64,000 bases of DNA from Phormidesmis priestleyi Ana (GCA_001314865.1 LJZR01000024.1:1-64000), one strand, 5' to 3'. Shown: positions 25,330-34,662, counted from the first letter of the stretch. Notes: generated by a model not told the origin, from the letters alone. Numbers and translations are program-made.

Positions 25330-25364
25330 AAAGAGGATCTCACACAACAGAAATCCTCTTTATT
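25330..25364. terminator. Bidirectional terminator between ktrB and ho1
   Basis: The stem AAAGAGGAT/ATCCTCTTT (9 bp, perfect) is flanked by A runs on the left and T-rich sequence on the right. It can therefore end transcripts from both sides. Confidence 0.85.
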
Positions 25365-25451
25365 ATTAATGAGCTTTTACTATCAATGAACTATCTATTA
25401 ACGAACTATCAATCTGCCTATCAATGAGCGCAATGTTGATGAACGCCAGAT

Positions 25452-25484
25452 CTAACCTTCAGCTAACCTTCGTCTAACCTTCAG
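25452..25484. repeat. 11-bp tandem array overlapping the ho1 stop
   Basis: Three copies of CTAACCTTCAG/CTAACCTTCGT run into the last codons of heme oxygenase; the third copy contains its stop codon. Confidence 0.8.
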
Positions 25485-26190
25485 TTGCTAGCTCTGTGCT
25501 GCCTCGACGACGCCCGCCTGTGAGGCTGTTAAACAGCATTACACCAATCGCTTTCACCAGGTTTCCTTCCAGTTCTTGGAAAAGCTCCATGTTAATACCA
25601 AAAGCATCATTGGCCTCTTCTACAATCGCCTCGGCAGTGGCATCATCAACCGGTGCTTCACTTAAAGACGCGCGATACTGATTCTTAAATGCTTTCTCAT
25701 CTGGAATTGTTGGAAACTCATAAAAGGCCACGCCATCGCTACCCGTGAGGTTCATTGCCCGCTGAGAAATTCCCTTCAGGATTTGTCCACCTGAGAGGTC
25801 GCCTAGGTAGCGAGTGTAAGAATGACCCACTAGCAGCTCAGGCTGAGTTGCCGAAATCTCCCGAATGCGATCAACGTACCTTTTGCCACCCTTGGAAAGG
25901 ACAATTTGCTCTTTCCAATTAGGGCCGTAGTAAAATGCCAAATCTTGCTCAAGGCTGACTTTGCGGTTGAGTTCAGGAAAGTACACCTTAGAAACAATGG
26001 GATGATCTTTGTGCTTTTCTAACTCTTCTTCCATGGCGCAGTAAATGAAGTAAAAGTTACCCACTAGCTTGCGGTATGACTTTTTCTCTACCACACCACG
26101 CAAAAAGCATCGCACAAACCCGACGTTTTCTGCCATAGTGTGAGCTTTTTTAGTGCCCTCACGGAGCTGAGTCGCTAAATTATTGCTCAT
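25474..26190 (-). CDS. ho1: Heme oxygenase
   Basis: The enzyme opens heme to biliverdin IXalpha, CO and iron using ferredoxin electrons, feeding phycobilin synthesis for phycobilisomes and phytochromes. The 238-residue protein has LREGTKKAHTMAENVGFVR near the N-terminus with the proximal His17. FLRGVVEKKSYRKLVGNFYFIYCAMEEEL follows, and the distal-side helix appears as HSYTRYLGDLSGGQILKGI (conserved Gly-Asp-Leu-Ser-Gly-Gly). The length equals cyanobacterial HO1. The C-terminal residues beyond about 225 come partly from a tandem array. No phycobilin reductase gene is adjacent. Confidence 0.96.
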   Translation of the reverse strand: MSNNLATQLREGTKKAHTMAENVGFVRCFLRGVVEKKSYRKLVGNFYFIYCAMEEELEKHKDHPIVSKVYFPELNRKVSLEQDLAFYYGPNWKEQIVLSKGGKRYVDRIREISATQPELLVGHSYTRYLGDLSGGQILKGISQRAMNLTGSDGVAFYEFPTIPDEKAFKNQYRASLSEAPVDDATAEAIVEEANDAFGINMELFQELEGNLVKAIGVMLFNSLTGGRRRGSTELATEG

Positions 26191-26382
26191 GTTTTTAAGG
26201 TGTCTCTCAATAGGTGTTGCTAAGTGTCGCTAGATATCGCTCGACGTCGCTAGGTTGCATCAGTCCCTAAGACTAAAGCTTAGAGGGGTAGCTATACCTA
26301 GAGAAAGATTTCGCAACATTTTTTCACGTTGTTACTCAGCAAATTAGAGGCTGGGTTTAGCTGCCTGGTTTAGCTGCCTGGT

Positions 26383-28320
26383 TTAGATGTCTAGGTCAGT
26401 CATATTTAACCGGGGGCCATGAGTTTCAATGAATTCACGACGGGGTGCGACGCGATCGCCCATCAGCACTGTAAAGATTCGATCAGCCTCAGCGGCATCC
26501 TCAATCTCAATTTTTTTGAGCGTTCTACTCTCTGGATTCATGGTGGTATCCCACAGCTGCTGAGGCATCATTTCCCCTAATCCCTTAAATCGCTGAATGT
26601 TGTATTTAGCGTTTTCCGGTAAGGCGGCAATGCCCTCTTGCAATTCGCGCTCGCTGTAGCAATAGGTGTGGTTTTTACCGCGCTCTAGCTTATACAGCGG
26701 CGGGCAGGCAATGTAAATGTAGCCTTGATCCACGAGGTCTCGCTGATAGCGGTAGAAGAAGGTCAGCAGCAAGGTGCGAATGTGAGATCCATCTACATCC
26801 GCGTCTGTCATGAGGCAAATGCGGTGATAGCGCAGGTTGGCTGGGTCAAACTCCTCGCCTTTAATGCCGAGGCCCAAGGCAGTAATCAGCGACTGCACTT
26901 CGTTGTTTTTGTAAATTTTAGCGTCGTCGGTTTTTTCAATGTTGAGAATTTTACCCCGCAGAGGCAAGATGGCCTGAAACCGGCGATCGCGCCCTTGCTT
27001 GGCACTGCCGCCTGCCGAATCGCCTTCTACAATAAAAATCTCCGACTCAGCAGGATCACGAGAGCTACAGTCCGACAGCTTACCTGGCAGCGTAGAAGAC
27101 TCTAGCACCGATTTACGTCGTACGAGGTCACGCGCTTTCTTCGCCGCTTCAGCGGCATTAAATGCCTGAATGGCTTTTTCTAAAATGGCATCGGCCACCC
27201 CTGGGTTAAAGTCCAGGTACTCGGTCAGCGCTTCGCCCACCAAAGAATCTACAATGCCACGGACTTCAGTATTGCCTAACTTAGTTTTGGTTTGTCCCTC
27301 AAACTCTGGATCGGGCACCTTGACCGAAACTACCGCTGTGAGGCCTTCGCGAATGTTCTCCCCGGCCATGTTCGACTCCCCGTCTTTGCGCTTTTTGCGC
27401 TTACGGGCGATCACATTCATGGTGCGGGTGAGCACTGCCTTTAGGCCCTCTAGATGCGTACCCCCGTCAATCGTGCGAATATTGTTGGCAAAGCCCATCA
27501 GCGTGTCAGAGTAGGCATCGCTGCACCACTGCAACGCGGCCTCTACCTGAACGCCGTTTTTCTCTGAATTGACATAGATAACGTCTGGATGCAGCGCTTC
27601 TTTGTCATTGTTGATGTATTCGACGTACTCTTTAATGCCGCCTTCATAGCAAAAGCGAGATTCGCGAGGCTGCTTAATATTGAGCAGTTCTAAACGATAG
27701 TCGGTAAAGGTAATGTCAATGCCTGCGTTTAAGTAGGCTAGCTCTCTGAGTCGGCGAGCAATGGTGTCGTAGTCAAACTCAGTGGTGTGAGTAAAAATGG
27801 TCGCATCCGGTTTAAAGATGACCTGTGTTCCTGTTTTACTGCTGCCCTTTTCGGTTTTCAATGTGCCAATGGGATTACCCTGCTCAAAACGCTGGGTATG
27901 TACCTTACCCTCACGCCACACAGTGACTTCAACCCACTCTGAGAGCGCGTTGACGACCGAAACGCCTACGCCATGCAGACCCCCCGAAACCTTGTAGCCG
28001 CTGTCGCCGCCAAACTTACCTCCGGCATGCAGTACCGTCAGTACGGTCTCTAATGCCGACTTACCCGTTGTAGGGTGAATATCGGTCGGAATGCCGCGGC
28101 CATCGTCGGTGACCGTCACAGAGCCGTCAGCATTGAGTGCGGCCGTAATATGCTTACAGTGACCGGCTAAGGCTTCATCGACCGAGTTGTCAATAACTTC
28201 GTAAACCAGGTGGTGCAGGCCGCGTGGGCCCGTACTGCCGATGTACATTCCCGGACGCTTCCGAACAGGCTCAAGCCCTTCTAAAACTTGAATCTGCTGA
28301 GCACCGTAGTCATTCGCCAT
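26383..28320 (-). CDS. gyrB: DNA gyrase subunit B
   Basis: GyrB supplies the ATPase and part of the DNA-binding centre of gyrase, which introduces negative supercoils. The 645-residue protein has the GHKL ATPase motifs [35 protein letters not shown] and [16 protein letters not shown]. The transducer region precedes the TOPRIM domain ([22 protein letters not shown] split as [40 protein letters not shown] split as [15 protein letters not shown]). The C-terminus [16 protein letters not shown] is the usual end. It is monocistronic and diverges from miaA. Confidence 0.97.
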   Translation of the reverse strand: MANDYGAQQIQVLEGLEPVRKRPGMYIGSTGPRGLHHLVYEVIDNSVDEALAGHCKHITAALNADGSVTVTDDGRGIPTDIHPTTGKSALETVLTVLHAGGKFGGDSGYKVSGGLHGVGVSVVNALSEWVEVTVWREGKVHTQRFEQGNPIGTLKTEKGSSKTGTQVIFKPDATIFTHTTEFDYDTIARRLRELAYLNAGIDITFTDYRLELLNIKQPRESRFCYEGGIKEYVEYINNDKEALHPDVIYVNSEKNGVQVEAALQWCSDAYSDTLMGFANNIRTIDGGTHLEGLKAVLTRTMNVIARKRKKRKDGESNMAGENIREGLTAVVSVKVPDPEFEGQTKTKLGNTEVRGIVDSLVGEALTEYLDFNPGVADAILEKAIQAFNAAEAAKKARDLVRRKSVLESSTLPGKLSDCSSRDPAESEIFIVEGDSAGGSAKQGRDRRFQAILPLRGKILNIEKTDDAKIYKNNEVQSLITALGLGIKGEEFDPANLRYHRICLMTDADVDGSHIRTLLLTFFYRYQRDLVDQGYIYIACPPLYKLERGKNHTYCYSERELQEGIAALPENAKYNIQRFKGLGEMMPQQLWDTTMNPESRTLKKIEIEDAAEADRIFTVLMGDRVAPRREFIETHGPRLNMTDLDI

Positions 28321-28770
28321 ACATGTTCTCCTGGGTCAGTTCTCCTAAGTTCATCTGTAAGTTCATCGGTTAGGTCAAGTGAAAGCCCACTTGTTAGGTC
28401 AAGCTTGTTAGGTCAAGTGGAACCGCCCTAATGTTGAACCTTTGCGGATATTGAGCTCTATGATTAGAGCCTCTATGAGCAGATTATTGAGGGCTACTAT
28501 TAAGCTCTACAAAGGCGTTTTACAACGATGAAATGATATTGTGCCTATGAATTTTAGCACAAAGGCATTAAAAGCGATTTTAGAGCAGTCTGAGCGCATG
28601 TCTAAAAACGGGATGATAGTCCCTATTTTGATACCCTTTTATTTAGACATTGTGGAATGCTGATTTTGCCATTCAATCTGAATAATGACAAGTCGCCTCT
28701 ATATTATTAGGGGGTTATTTGGATTTTTTACGTCCGAACCGCTAAAAAATAGTTCTTTTGTACTATATCT
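28321..28770. other. Divergent promoter region gyrB/miaA
   Basis: This 450-bp gap contains three copies of GTTAGGTCAAG (28370-28420) near gyrB, then AT-rich sequence. A duplicated TTGTACTATA straddles the miaA start. No ORF is supported. Confidence 0.5.
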
Positions 28771-29790
28771 TTGTACTATATTAAGCCACATTTGATCGTT
28801 ATTGCTGGGCCAACTGCTTCAGGGAAGTCTGGATTGGCCATGGCGATCGCGCATCATTTAAACATCTACTATTCACAAGTCAATCCTCCTGCCAATCTTT
28901 CCGTCAATTCTCTGGAATTTTCTGCGCATAGGCTTAGCGCTGCCTCCGTCATTCTCAGCGCTGACTCTCGGCAGGTTTACCGCGAGTTCGATATTGGGAC
29001 TGCCAAGCCATCAGAATCAGACCAGCAAGCAGTTCCCCACCGGCTGGTCGATATTTGCGAGCCTACTGAAACGCTAACGGTCGCTGACTATCAGCAGCAG
29101 GCTCAAGGTGCGATCGCTCAAGTTCACCAGGCGGGTAATCAGTTCTTGTTGTTAGTGGGCGGTACGGGGCTCTACCTCAACGCCATTGTCAAAGGGCTAA
29201 AGATACCTAAAGTAGCGCCTTGTGCTGAGTTGCGATCACAGCTCACTCAGCTCGGTCAGTCTCATTGCTACGATTTGCTGCGACAGGTAGATCCTCAAGC
29301 TATTCAGCGGATTCATCCCAACGATCAAATCCGTACGCTCAGAGCGCTAGAAGTTTTTTATGTGACGGGCCAGCCTATTTCGAGCCAGCAGGGTGAAAAT
29401 CCGCCGCACTATCCGATTCTATATATAGGACTGGCTTGTGAGGCTGAAGCATTGCGATCGCGCATTGTCACTCGAACCCATCAAATGGTCGAAGCGGGCT
29501 TTATGGATGAAGTGGCCGACTTAATCCGTAAATACGGTGCAGATTTACCGCTGTTAAAAACCTTGGGCTATGCCGAAATGCAGCAGCACCTCAATGGAGA
29601 GCTGTCTTTGGCTCAGGCGATAGATCTGACAGTGCAACACACCTGTCAGTTTGCCAAGCGCCAGCGCACCTGGTTTCGGAAAGAGCCGAGTATTCAATGG
29701 TTTCATGCTGACTCCTCAGACCTAGTGGCTCAGGTCTGGGCTCAGGTCAACCGGTTTATTCAATCTAATGATCTTTTGGCCAAATCATGA
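28771..29790 (+). CDS. miaA: tRNA dimethylallyltransferase
   Basis: MiaA adds a dimethylallyl group to A37 of tRNAs reading UNN codons. The P-loop GPTASGKSGLA lies at residues 13-23. The SADSRQVYREFDIGTAKP motif follows, then RLVDICEPTETLTVADYQ, LLVGGTGLYLNAIVKG and the C-terminal CQFAKRQRTWFRKE. About 28 extra residues sit between the P-loop helix and SADSRQVY, an unusual insertion. No ATG exists in frame between the upstream stop and the P-loop, so the start is taken as TTG at 28771 (next candidate TTG 28792). It converges with ccmO, 31 bp away. Confidence 0.9.
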   Translation: MYYIKPHLIVIAGPTASGKSGLAMAIAHHLNIYYSQVNPPANLSVNSLEFSAHRLSAASVILSADSRQVYREFDIGTAKPSESDQQAVPHRLVDICEPTETLTVADYQQQAQGAIAQVHQAGNQFLLLVGGTGLYLNAIVKGLKIPKVAPCAELRSQLTQLGQSHCYDLLRQVDPQAIQRIHPNDQIRTLRALEVFYVTGQPISSQQGENPPHYPILYIGLACEAEALRSRIVTRTHQMVEAGFMDEVADLIRKYGADLPLLKTLGYAEMQQHLNGELSLAQAIDLTVQHTCQFAKRQRTWFRKEPSIQWFHADSSDLVAQVWAQVNRFIQSNDLLAKS

Positions 29791-29821
29791 GATTGAGTAG
29801 ATTGAATTTTAGATTCAATCG

Positions 29822-30655
29822 TCAGAGCTCTTCAGTTTCTAACTCTTTAATTGGGATGGCGAGTTCTTTTTTCTCGGCGGGGTTAAACTCGGGCGATCGC
29901 GCCGGAATCAACTCCTTCTGTCTTTCAGGCTGCTGCTCTATTTGTATTTCTTGCCCGTCTGGCTGCCTTTCCTCTAGTTTCAGCGGCAGTCTAACCGGCT
30001 GCTTCTCTTCCTCAACCAAAGTCTTCGGCAGGCTGCGCTCCAACTCGCCTAGCGGACGCGGAATCACCATCACCGAATTAAGCTCGCCAATCCGCTCAGC
30101 CTCGTTCATTCCCGCCTCTACCGCAATCACCACGTTAGACAGCGAACCCTGAATAATAATCGTGCACAGCCCTTCCCCAATTGTTTCATGAGAAAGCAGC
30201 GTCACCTCCGCCGACTTGGTCATGGCATCGGCTGCGCCTACCATGGCTGGAAAGCCTCGGGTCTCTAGCAGCCCAATTGCGCTGCCGCCCATCGACTGGC
30301 CTACCCCTTCTAGGGCTTCTAGGCGAGTATTAATTGGCAATACCGCCTCTAAATTCGCCATCGGTCGCGGAATCATACTCGCTGATACAAACTGTCCAAA
30401 TTGCTTAGCCGTTTGCTCGCCCGCATGAACGGCCATTCGCACATCGGCAACGCCACCTCGGACAATCGCCGTGCAGTGCCCACCGCCCGTTTTTTCGTAG
30501 CCAACCAAAAACACATTAGCCGACTTCATCATGGCGTCAGCGGTGCCAATAATGGCCGGAAAGCTTGTTGTAGAAACCATTCCCAGCGCCGTATCGTACA
30601 GCCAGTTTCGGGCGGTAACGGTCGGTTTACGAAGGGGAGTGGCATCTGAGTGCAT
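29822..30655 (-). CDS. ccmO: Carboxysome shell protein with two BMC domains
   Basis: CcmO is a tandem-BMC shell protein of the beta-carboxysome, thought to form trimers within the facets. Two BMC domains are visible: residues about 23-100 (ALGMVSTTSFPAIIGTADAM, seen as TTSFPAIIGTADAM, and VSASMIPRPMANLE) and about 124-205 (AIGLLETRGFPAMVGAADAM, seen as LETRGFPAMVGAADAM, and VMVIPRPLGELE). A long Glu/Gln-rich charged tail of about 70 residues follows and is not part of the fold. It is the last gene of the ccm operon, 110 bp after ccmN. GAGG precedes the ATG. Confidence 0.93.
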   Translation of the reverse strand: MHSDATPLRKPTVTARNWLYDTALGMVSTTSFPAIIGTADAMMKSANVFLVGYEKTGGGHCTAIVRGGVADVRMAVHAGEQTAKQFGQFVSASMIPRPMANLEAVLPINTRLEALEGVGQSMGGSAIGLLETRGFPAMVGAADAMTKSAEVTLLSHETIGEGLCTIIIQGSLSNVVIAVEAGMNEAERIGELNSVMVIPRPLGELERSLPKTLVEEEKQPVRLPLKLEERQPDGQEIQIEQQPERQKELIPARSPEFNPAEKKELAIPIKELETEEL

Positions 30656-30765
30656 AACAAGCCTCTTAAAAATGCTCAGCGCTGCAAGTGAGTAAAACGC
30701 ATAACAAACAAAACCAGCTTTAGGCCATCGTTCTAAGCCTTAGTTTTAGGCCTGAGTTCTAGCCT

Positions 30766-31473
30766 TCAGCTACTAGAATCGTCATCCAAAGGCTGTCGGT
30801 GGGGAAACAGCGTCGAAATCAGCTGAGATATTTGATTTCGGCCATACACCCTATCGTAACCATTAGACTCGTAGCCATTAGACACCGTCATGGACGAGCC
30901 ACCCAAGGGCGATGCGCCCAACGATGATGCGCCCAACGATGATGCGCTGTTAGCGCCACCGTTTTGCGAAGCATTATACGTATAGTTTGATTGTACGCCA
31001 TTTGTTTGGCTGTTTGGCTGATATGTATTTTGGCTATTGTGGCCGTTATTTGGATTAAACACGGCACTCGGAGCCTGATAAACATTGCTATGGGAAGATG
31101 CTGAAGCGCCGTTTTGAGTGACAGCTACCTCGCTCCCAATCAGGCTGTCGGGCGGCAGTATTGCTTCGGCTGCTACCGTTGGGTTAATGAGCGTAGTGCC
31201 AGCGCTAATGCAGGCATTTTCCCCAACCCGGCCGTTGCCGATGACCAATACGTTAGCGCCTAAGCTAGCGCCTGACTCAAGAGTCAGCACACCCTTGCGA
31301 GATTGAACGCAAACCCCTGCTGCCAAGCACACGCCTGCGCTTACCACAATTCGACTGCCGCTAGCGGCTTGTAAGACAACACCCGGTGCGATCGCTGCTG
31401 TGGCATCTATGGTGACATCACCCACTACACAGTAGTGGGTGCTCGACACTAAGCGAGGTGCCCGCTGAGACAT
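30766..31473 (-). CDS. ccmN: Carboxysome assembly protein CcmN
   Basis: CcmN bridges the CcmM-Rubisco core and the shell. The chosen ATG gives 235 residues (MSQRAPRLVSSTHYCVVGDV); a TTG at 31503 in the same frame is less likely. Left-handed beta-helix hexapeptides fill about residues 14-115 (VTIDATAAIAPGVVL, GASLGANVLVIG). A long Ser/Asn/Gly linker follows, with an SLGA repeat. The C-terminal amphipathic encapsulation peptide VYGRNQISQLISTLFPHRQ (19 residues) is intact and should bind shell protein CcmK2. It lies 3 to 33 bp after ccmM, depending on start. Confidence 0.92.
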   Translation of the reverse strand: MSQRAPRLVSSTHYCVVGDVTIDATAAIAPGVVLQAASGSRIVVSAGVCLAAGVCVQSRKGVLTLESGASLGANVLVIGNGRVGENACISAGTTLINPTVAAEAILPPDSLIGSEVAVTQNGASASSHSNVYQAPSAVFNPNNGHNSQNTYQPNSQTNGVQSNYTYNASQNGGANSASSLGASSLGASPLGGSSMTVSNGYESNGYDRVYGRNQISQLISTLFPHRQPLDDDSSS

Positions 31474-31506
31474 AACGTTTGGACTCTTAAAACGTGAGCG
31501 CAAAAA

Positions 31507-33756
31507 CTAGGGACGCTGAATCGTGGTTTCTAATACCCGTCGCTTAGCAACCGGGTCCACCCCAACCAACCGAACATAGTCACCTGGGTGCTGAGCGAGT
31601 TGCTGGCCCAATGCCGAAATAGCTTCTGCTGGGCGACGGGCCTCAATCGCTGGCCCGGTTTGCCAAATGCCGCTGCGGAAGCGACGCTTGTCGGCAAATT
31701 CAACCGCAATCCGACAGCCCTGATTAACCAGCTGAGTAACCTGATTCATCACCTCTGAGTCAACTGCGCCGTTGCCGTTATTACCGCCTGGGTTGCCATA
31801 GCCGCCGTTGCTGCTACCGTGGCTATTGCCATAGCCACTGCCGCCGCTGTTGCGACCCGACTTTAAAAACGCCGGATCGTCGTAATGAGGAGGATTAGCA
31901 TTGATCGGATCGGGGTGGCCCTGACGGCTGTTTGAGCCAGTGCTCTGGATATTTCCGGCCTGATTTGGTTTTTGAACCGTCGTCGCAGACCCTCTCGTTT
32001 TCATCGCCTTATTGATGCTAAACACGCGAACGTACTTGTCGGTATTTTGGCTCAAGAAATTTTGCAGCTGGCTTACTGATTGTACCGAAGGTGCAGTCTG
32101 CCAGATACCACTACGGTAGCGACGAGCATCGGCAGTTTCAATACCCAGTTGGCCGCCTTGGCTAAGAATGCTATGAACCGCCTGTGATACTTCACTGTTG
32201 TTGTTGCCACTGCTCGTTGGGCTAGACCCCGCGCTTGCGTAACCGCCTTGGCCACTGCTGCTTTGACCATAAGCATTGCCAACAGCACTCGCCTTACTAG
32301 GGGAAATGTCAATGGGCTTGCCGTCAGCTCTTTGAATCGTTTTATTTGCTGTGCGGCGCTTCGCTTTCGGATCAATGCCAAACATTCGAACATATTCGCC
32401 GCTGTGCTCATTTAAGCAATGCTGCAAGCGAGAGATTACTTCCTGCTCGTTCGGTGAGCTAATTGGCGAGCAGCTTTTCCAAACGTTACTGCGATAGTGG
32501 CGGGCATCGGCATGCTCGGTTCCGATGATATGTCCGCTGCGCAGCAGGTTACGAACTTCCTGAAGAATGTCTGCGCCCATGCCTTGGGTACTGCTGTTGC
32601 TAGCATCACTATAGCCAGCCCGACTAGAGGCTCCATAGCTCGCACTGCCGCTACCGACTGTGCTTGATTGACTGTTAGGCGCAGGCTGGTCTCCAGGTCT
32701 CTGAACCGTAGTCATGCCGACGCGACGCTTGACCGCAGGATCAATCCCAAACATCCGAACATATTCGCCGCTATGCTCTGCAAGGCAACGCTCTAGTGCT
32801 TCAAAAACCGCCTGCTCTCGGGTGTCTTTAATGGGGGTGCAGGTTTCCCAGACGCCGCTACGGTACCGGCGCTGATCGGCATGTTCCATACCAATGCGGT
32901 AGCCTTGGCTTAAGTGCTGGCGTACCTGCTGAACGATTTCTGGGGACAGTCTTTGGGCTTGCATGTGTTCTCCTTCAGTAGCGTAAGACGATTGACGAGT
33001 GGTGGGTCGAGTGGCTGATTGAGTGGCTGATTGAGCGGATTGCGCTGAGGTGAAAGATGATCGGCTATGGATCGGGATAAGTTTTGAGCGAGTGCTTCTG
33101 CTAGGACCAGAGGCATTAGGGCCAGAGCTGGAAGCCTTACCTATGGTCTTATTAAATGGCTTACTAAGGGTCGTACCGACGATTTCTTGGGCTAATTCAA
33201 AATCTTCAGGGCGAACCTTAGGGAGCTGATCGGCTTGATGCTGAGAGGTAATGATGCTGCCTGAAGGCACACATCTACCGGGGGGGATTTCGACATCTTG
33301 TATGAGCGTATGCATCATAACGACGCAGCCATCACCAATGCGAGCGTTAAAGACGGTTGATCTAAAGCCGATAAAGCAGCCCTCGCCAATAAAGGCAGGG
33401 CTGTGAATGATAGATTTATGCGAGACTACGGTGCGATCGCCCACCCATACCGAGGTATGACCGTGCGTATGGTAACCACTCTGTGTGTAGCCACTCGGCG
33501 TCACCACCTGAGCGCCCGCAATGCCCTCAACGATGACACCCGGCAGCAGTAAGCAGCCTTCTCCAACCACGACAGAAGCGCCAGACTCAGCAGTCACTGC
33601 TGTTCCGGGCGCTATTACAACCCCTGCACCGACACGAACTTCGCCCTCTATAAAAGAGAACTCATGCACATCGGCAGAAGCATGAACGCTTGGATTTGCG
33701 GGTAAGCTCAACCGTGGAATCGCGGGAGCCGCTGCTTGGGCGACCATGGGCCCCAT
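31507..33756 (-). CDS. ccmM: Carboxysome scaffold protein CcmM, gamma-CA domain plus four SSUL modules
   Basis: CcmM (749 residues) clusters Rubisco in the beta-carboxysome. The gamma-carbonic-anhydrase-like domain spans about residues 15-200 (SFIEGEVRVGAGVVIAPG, VVSHKSIIHSPAFIGEGC, FIGFRSTVFNARIGDGC), keeping the metal-site His pattern. After it there is no Cys pair of the kind needed for the disulfide in active CcmM domains, so catalysis is doubtful. Four RbcS-like modules follow, starting near residues 268, 392, 517 and 660 (GMEHADQRRYRSGVW, GTEHADARHYRSNVW, GIETADARRYRSGIW, AVEFADKRRFRSGIW). An internal Shine-Dalgarno and ATG before module 1 predict a short isoform. Confidence 0.96.
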   Translation of the reverse strand: MGPMVAQAAAPAIPRLSLPANPSVHASADVHEFSFIEGEVRVGAGVVIAPGTAVTAESGASVVVGEGCLLLPGVIVEGIAGAQVVTPSGYTQSGYHTHGHTSVWVGDRTVVSHKSIIHSPAFIGEGCFIGFRSTVFNARIGDGCVVMMHTLIQDVEIPPGRCVPSGSIITSQHQADQLPKVRPEDFELAQEIVGTTLSKPFNKTIGKASSSGPNASGPSRSTRSKLIPIHSRSSFTSAQSAQSATQSATRPTTRQSSYATEGEHMQAQRLSPEIVQQVRQHLSQGYRIGMEHADQRRYRSGVWETCTPIKDTREQAVFEALERCLAEHSGEYVRMFGIDPAVKRRVGMTTVQRPGDQPAPNSQSSTVGSGSASYGASSRAGYSDASNSSTQGMGADILQEVRNLLRSGHIIGTEHADARHYRSNVWKSCSPISSPNEQEVISRLQHCLNEHSGEYVRMFGIDPKAKRRTANKTIQRADGKPIDISPSKASAVGNAYGQSSSGQGGYASAGSSPTSSGNNNSEVSQAVHSILSQGGQLGIETADARRYRSGIWQTAPSVQSVSQLQNFLSQNTDKYVRVFSINKAMKTRGSATTVQKPNQAGNIQSTGSNSRQGHPDPINANPPHYDDPAFLKSGRNSGGSGYGNSHGSSNGGYGNPGGNNGNGAVDSEVMNQVTQLVNQGCRIAVEFADKRRFRSGIWQTGPAIEARRPAEAISALGQQLAQHPGDYVRLVGVDPVAKRRVLETTIQRP
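32962..32975 (-). promoter_or_regulatory. Internal Shine-Dalgarno and start for short CcmM
   Basis: On the coding strand AAGGAG is followed by AACAC and then ATG (start at 32964), in frame with ccmM. This ATG lies just before the first SSUL module, so it would make a 485-residue protein with all four Rubisco-binding modules and no gamma-CA domain. This is the arrangement that makes the M35 isoform in Synechococcus elongatus. Confidence 0.85.
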
Positions 33757-33844
33757 TGCCTCACCTTAAATTTTTTAATCTGACTGCTATTTATCTACGG
33801 ACTATCTGAAGGACGCTGTTTATACAGCTGGCTAAAGCTGCCTG

Positions 33845-34147
33845 TCAGCTAAAGTCTTCTCGCTTGTCGTAGAGCAGGCCAGAGTCGAGGCTAACGGTGT
33901 CAATAATTGCAATAATTGCAGCATCAACAGGTTTATTCTCATATCTTTGCTGCTGTCTGGCCGCACTTCCTCGGCTAACTAGCACCCACTCTCCAATGCC
34001 TGCTCCGACAACATCGGCAGCGACTTCGTATTCGTTTTGGAGGTCACCTGACTCTTCAATTAATTGAACGAGCAGCAGCTTGACCCCCATTAAACTATCG
34101 TCTTTAACCGTGCTGACGACTGTTCCTCTGACTTTTGCTAGGCGCAC
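33845..34147 (-). CDS. ccmL: Carboxysome vertex protein CcmL
   Basis: CcmL forms the pentamers that close the icosahedral vertices of the beta-carboxysome shell. The 100-residue protein starts with GTG and reads RLAKVRGTVVSTVKDDSLMG, then LLLVQLIEESG, EYEVAADVVGAGIGEWVLV and SRGSAARQ, all classic for the CcmL/EutN fold, ending with an IIAIIDTVSLDSG strand. It lies 88 bp before ccmM and 47 bp after ccmK1 in the operon. The GTG start matches the usual N-terminus, with GAGGG upstream. Confidence 0.96.
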   Translation of the reverse strand: MRLAKVRGTVVSTVKDDSLMGVKLLLVQLIEESGDLQNEYEVAADVVGAGIGEWVLVSRGSAARQQQRYENKPVDAAIIAIIDTVSLDSGLLYDKREDFS

Positions 34148-34194
34148 AGAGCTTGTTTCCCTCTATTGATTTGCCCATTAAAATTCATTAGAAC

Positions 34195-34533
34195 TTATCT
34201 ACCGTAAGGGCGAATACCGCTGACGCTTTCACGGAACTGCTCAACCGCTTCGGTGTAGCGAATCGGCAACACGAACTCTAGGTTTTCGTGAGGACGCGCA
34301 ATAATGTGCGTAGAAAGTACCTGACCGCCGTTTACGCGCTTCACGTTTTCCACGCCAGCGGCTACAGAAGCCTGTACTTCTGAAACATCGCCGCGAACGA
34401 TTACGGTGACGCGCCCGCTACCAATTTTCTCATAACCAACTAGGGTTACACGAGCTGCTTTAACCATCGCATCAGCCGCTTCAACGACTGCGGGGAAACC
34501 CAAAGTTTCCACCATGCCGACTGCAATTGCCAT
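34195..34533 (-). CDS. ccmK1: Carboxysome shell protein CcmK1
   Basis: This single-BMC hexamer builds the carboxysome facets. The 112-residue protein reads [20 protein letters not shown], then [19 protein letters not shown] with the pore-lining region around KIGSGR, and [15 protein letters not shown]. It carries the extended C-terminus [11 protein letters not shown] that distinguishes CcmK1 from CcmK2. TTTAGGA precedes the ATG. It is the second gene of the operon, 129 bp after ccmK2, and nearly identical to it over the BMC core, which suggests an old tandem duplication kept by concerted evolution. Confidence 0.95.
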   Translation of the reverse strand: MAIAVGMVETLGFPAVVEAADAMVKAARVTLVGYEKIGSGRVTVIVRGDVSEVQASVAAGVENVKRVNGGQVLSTHIIARPHENLEFVLPIRYTEAVEQFRESVSGIRPYGR

Positions 34534-34662
34534 ACTTTTTTCCTAAAAAAACAAGAACCAAAAACAAATTGTCTTTATGGGCCACCTCACAATGACCCAA
34601 CAGCGATCTTAGCGACATTAGCGCACGCAATAGCTGTGCAAAATTGCCGCACAAAAATTAAA

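Noticed and set aside
29800-29820. Terminator between miaA and ccmO (GATTGAAT/ATTCAATC hairpin)
   Set aside because: AT-rich 8-bp stem with no T run on either side; too weak to call, although convergent genes need termination here.
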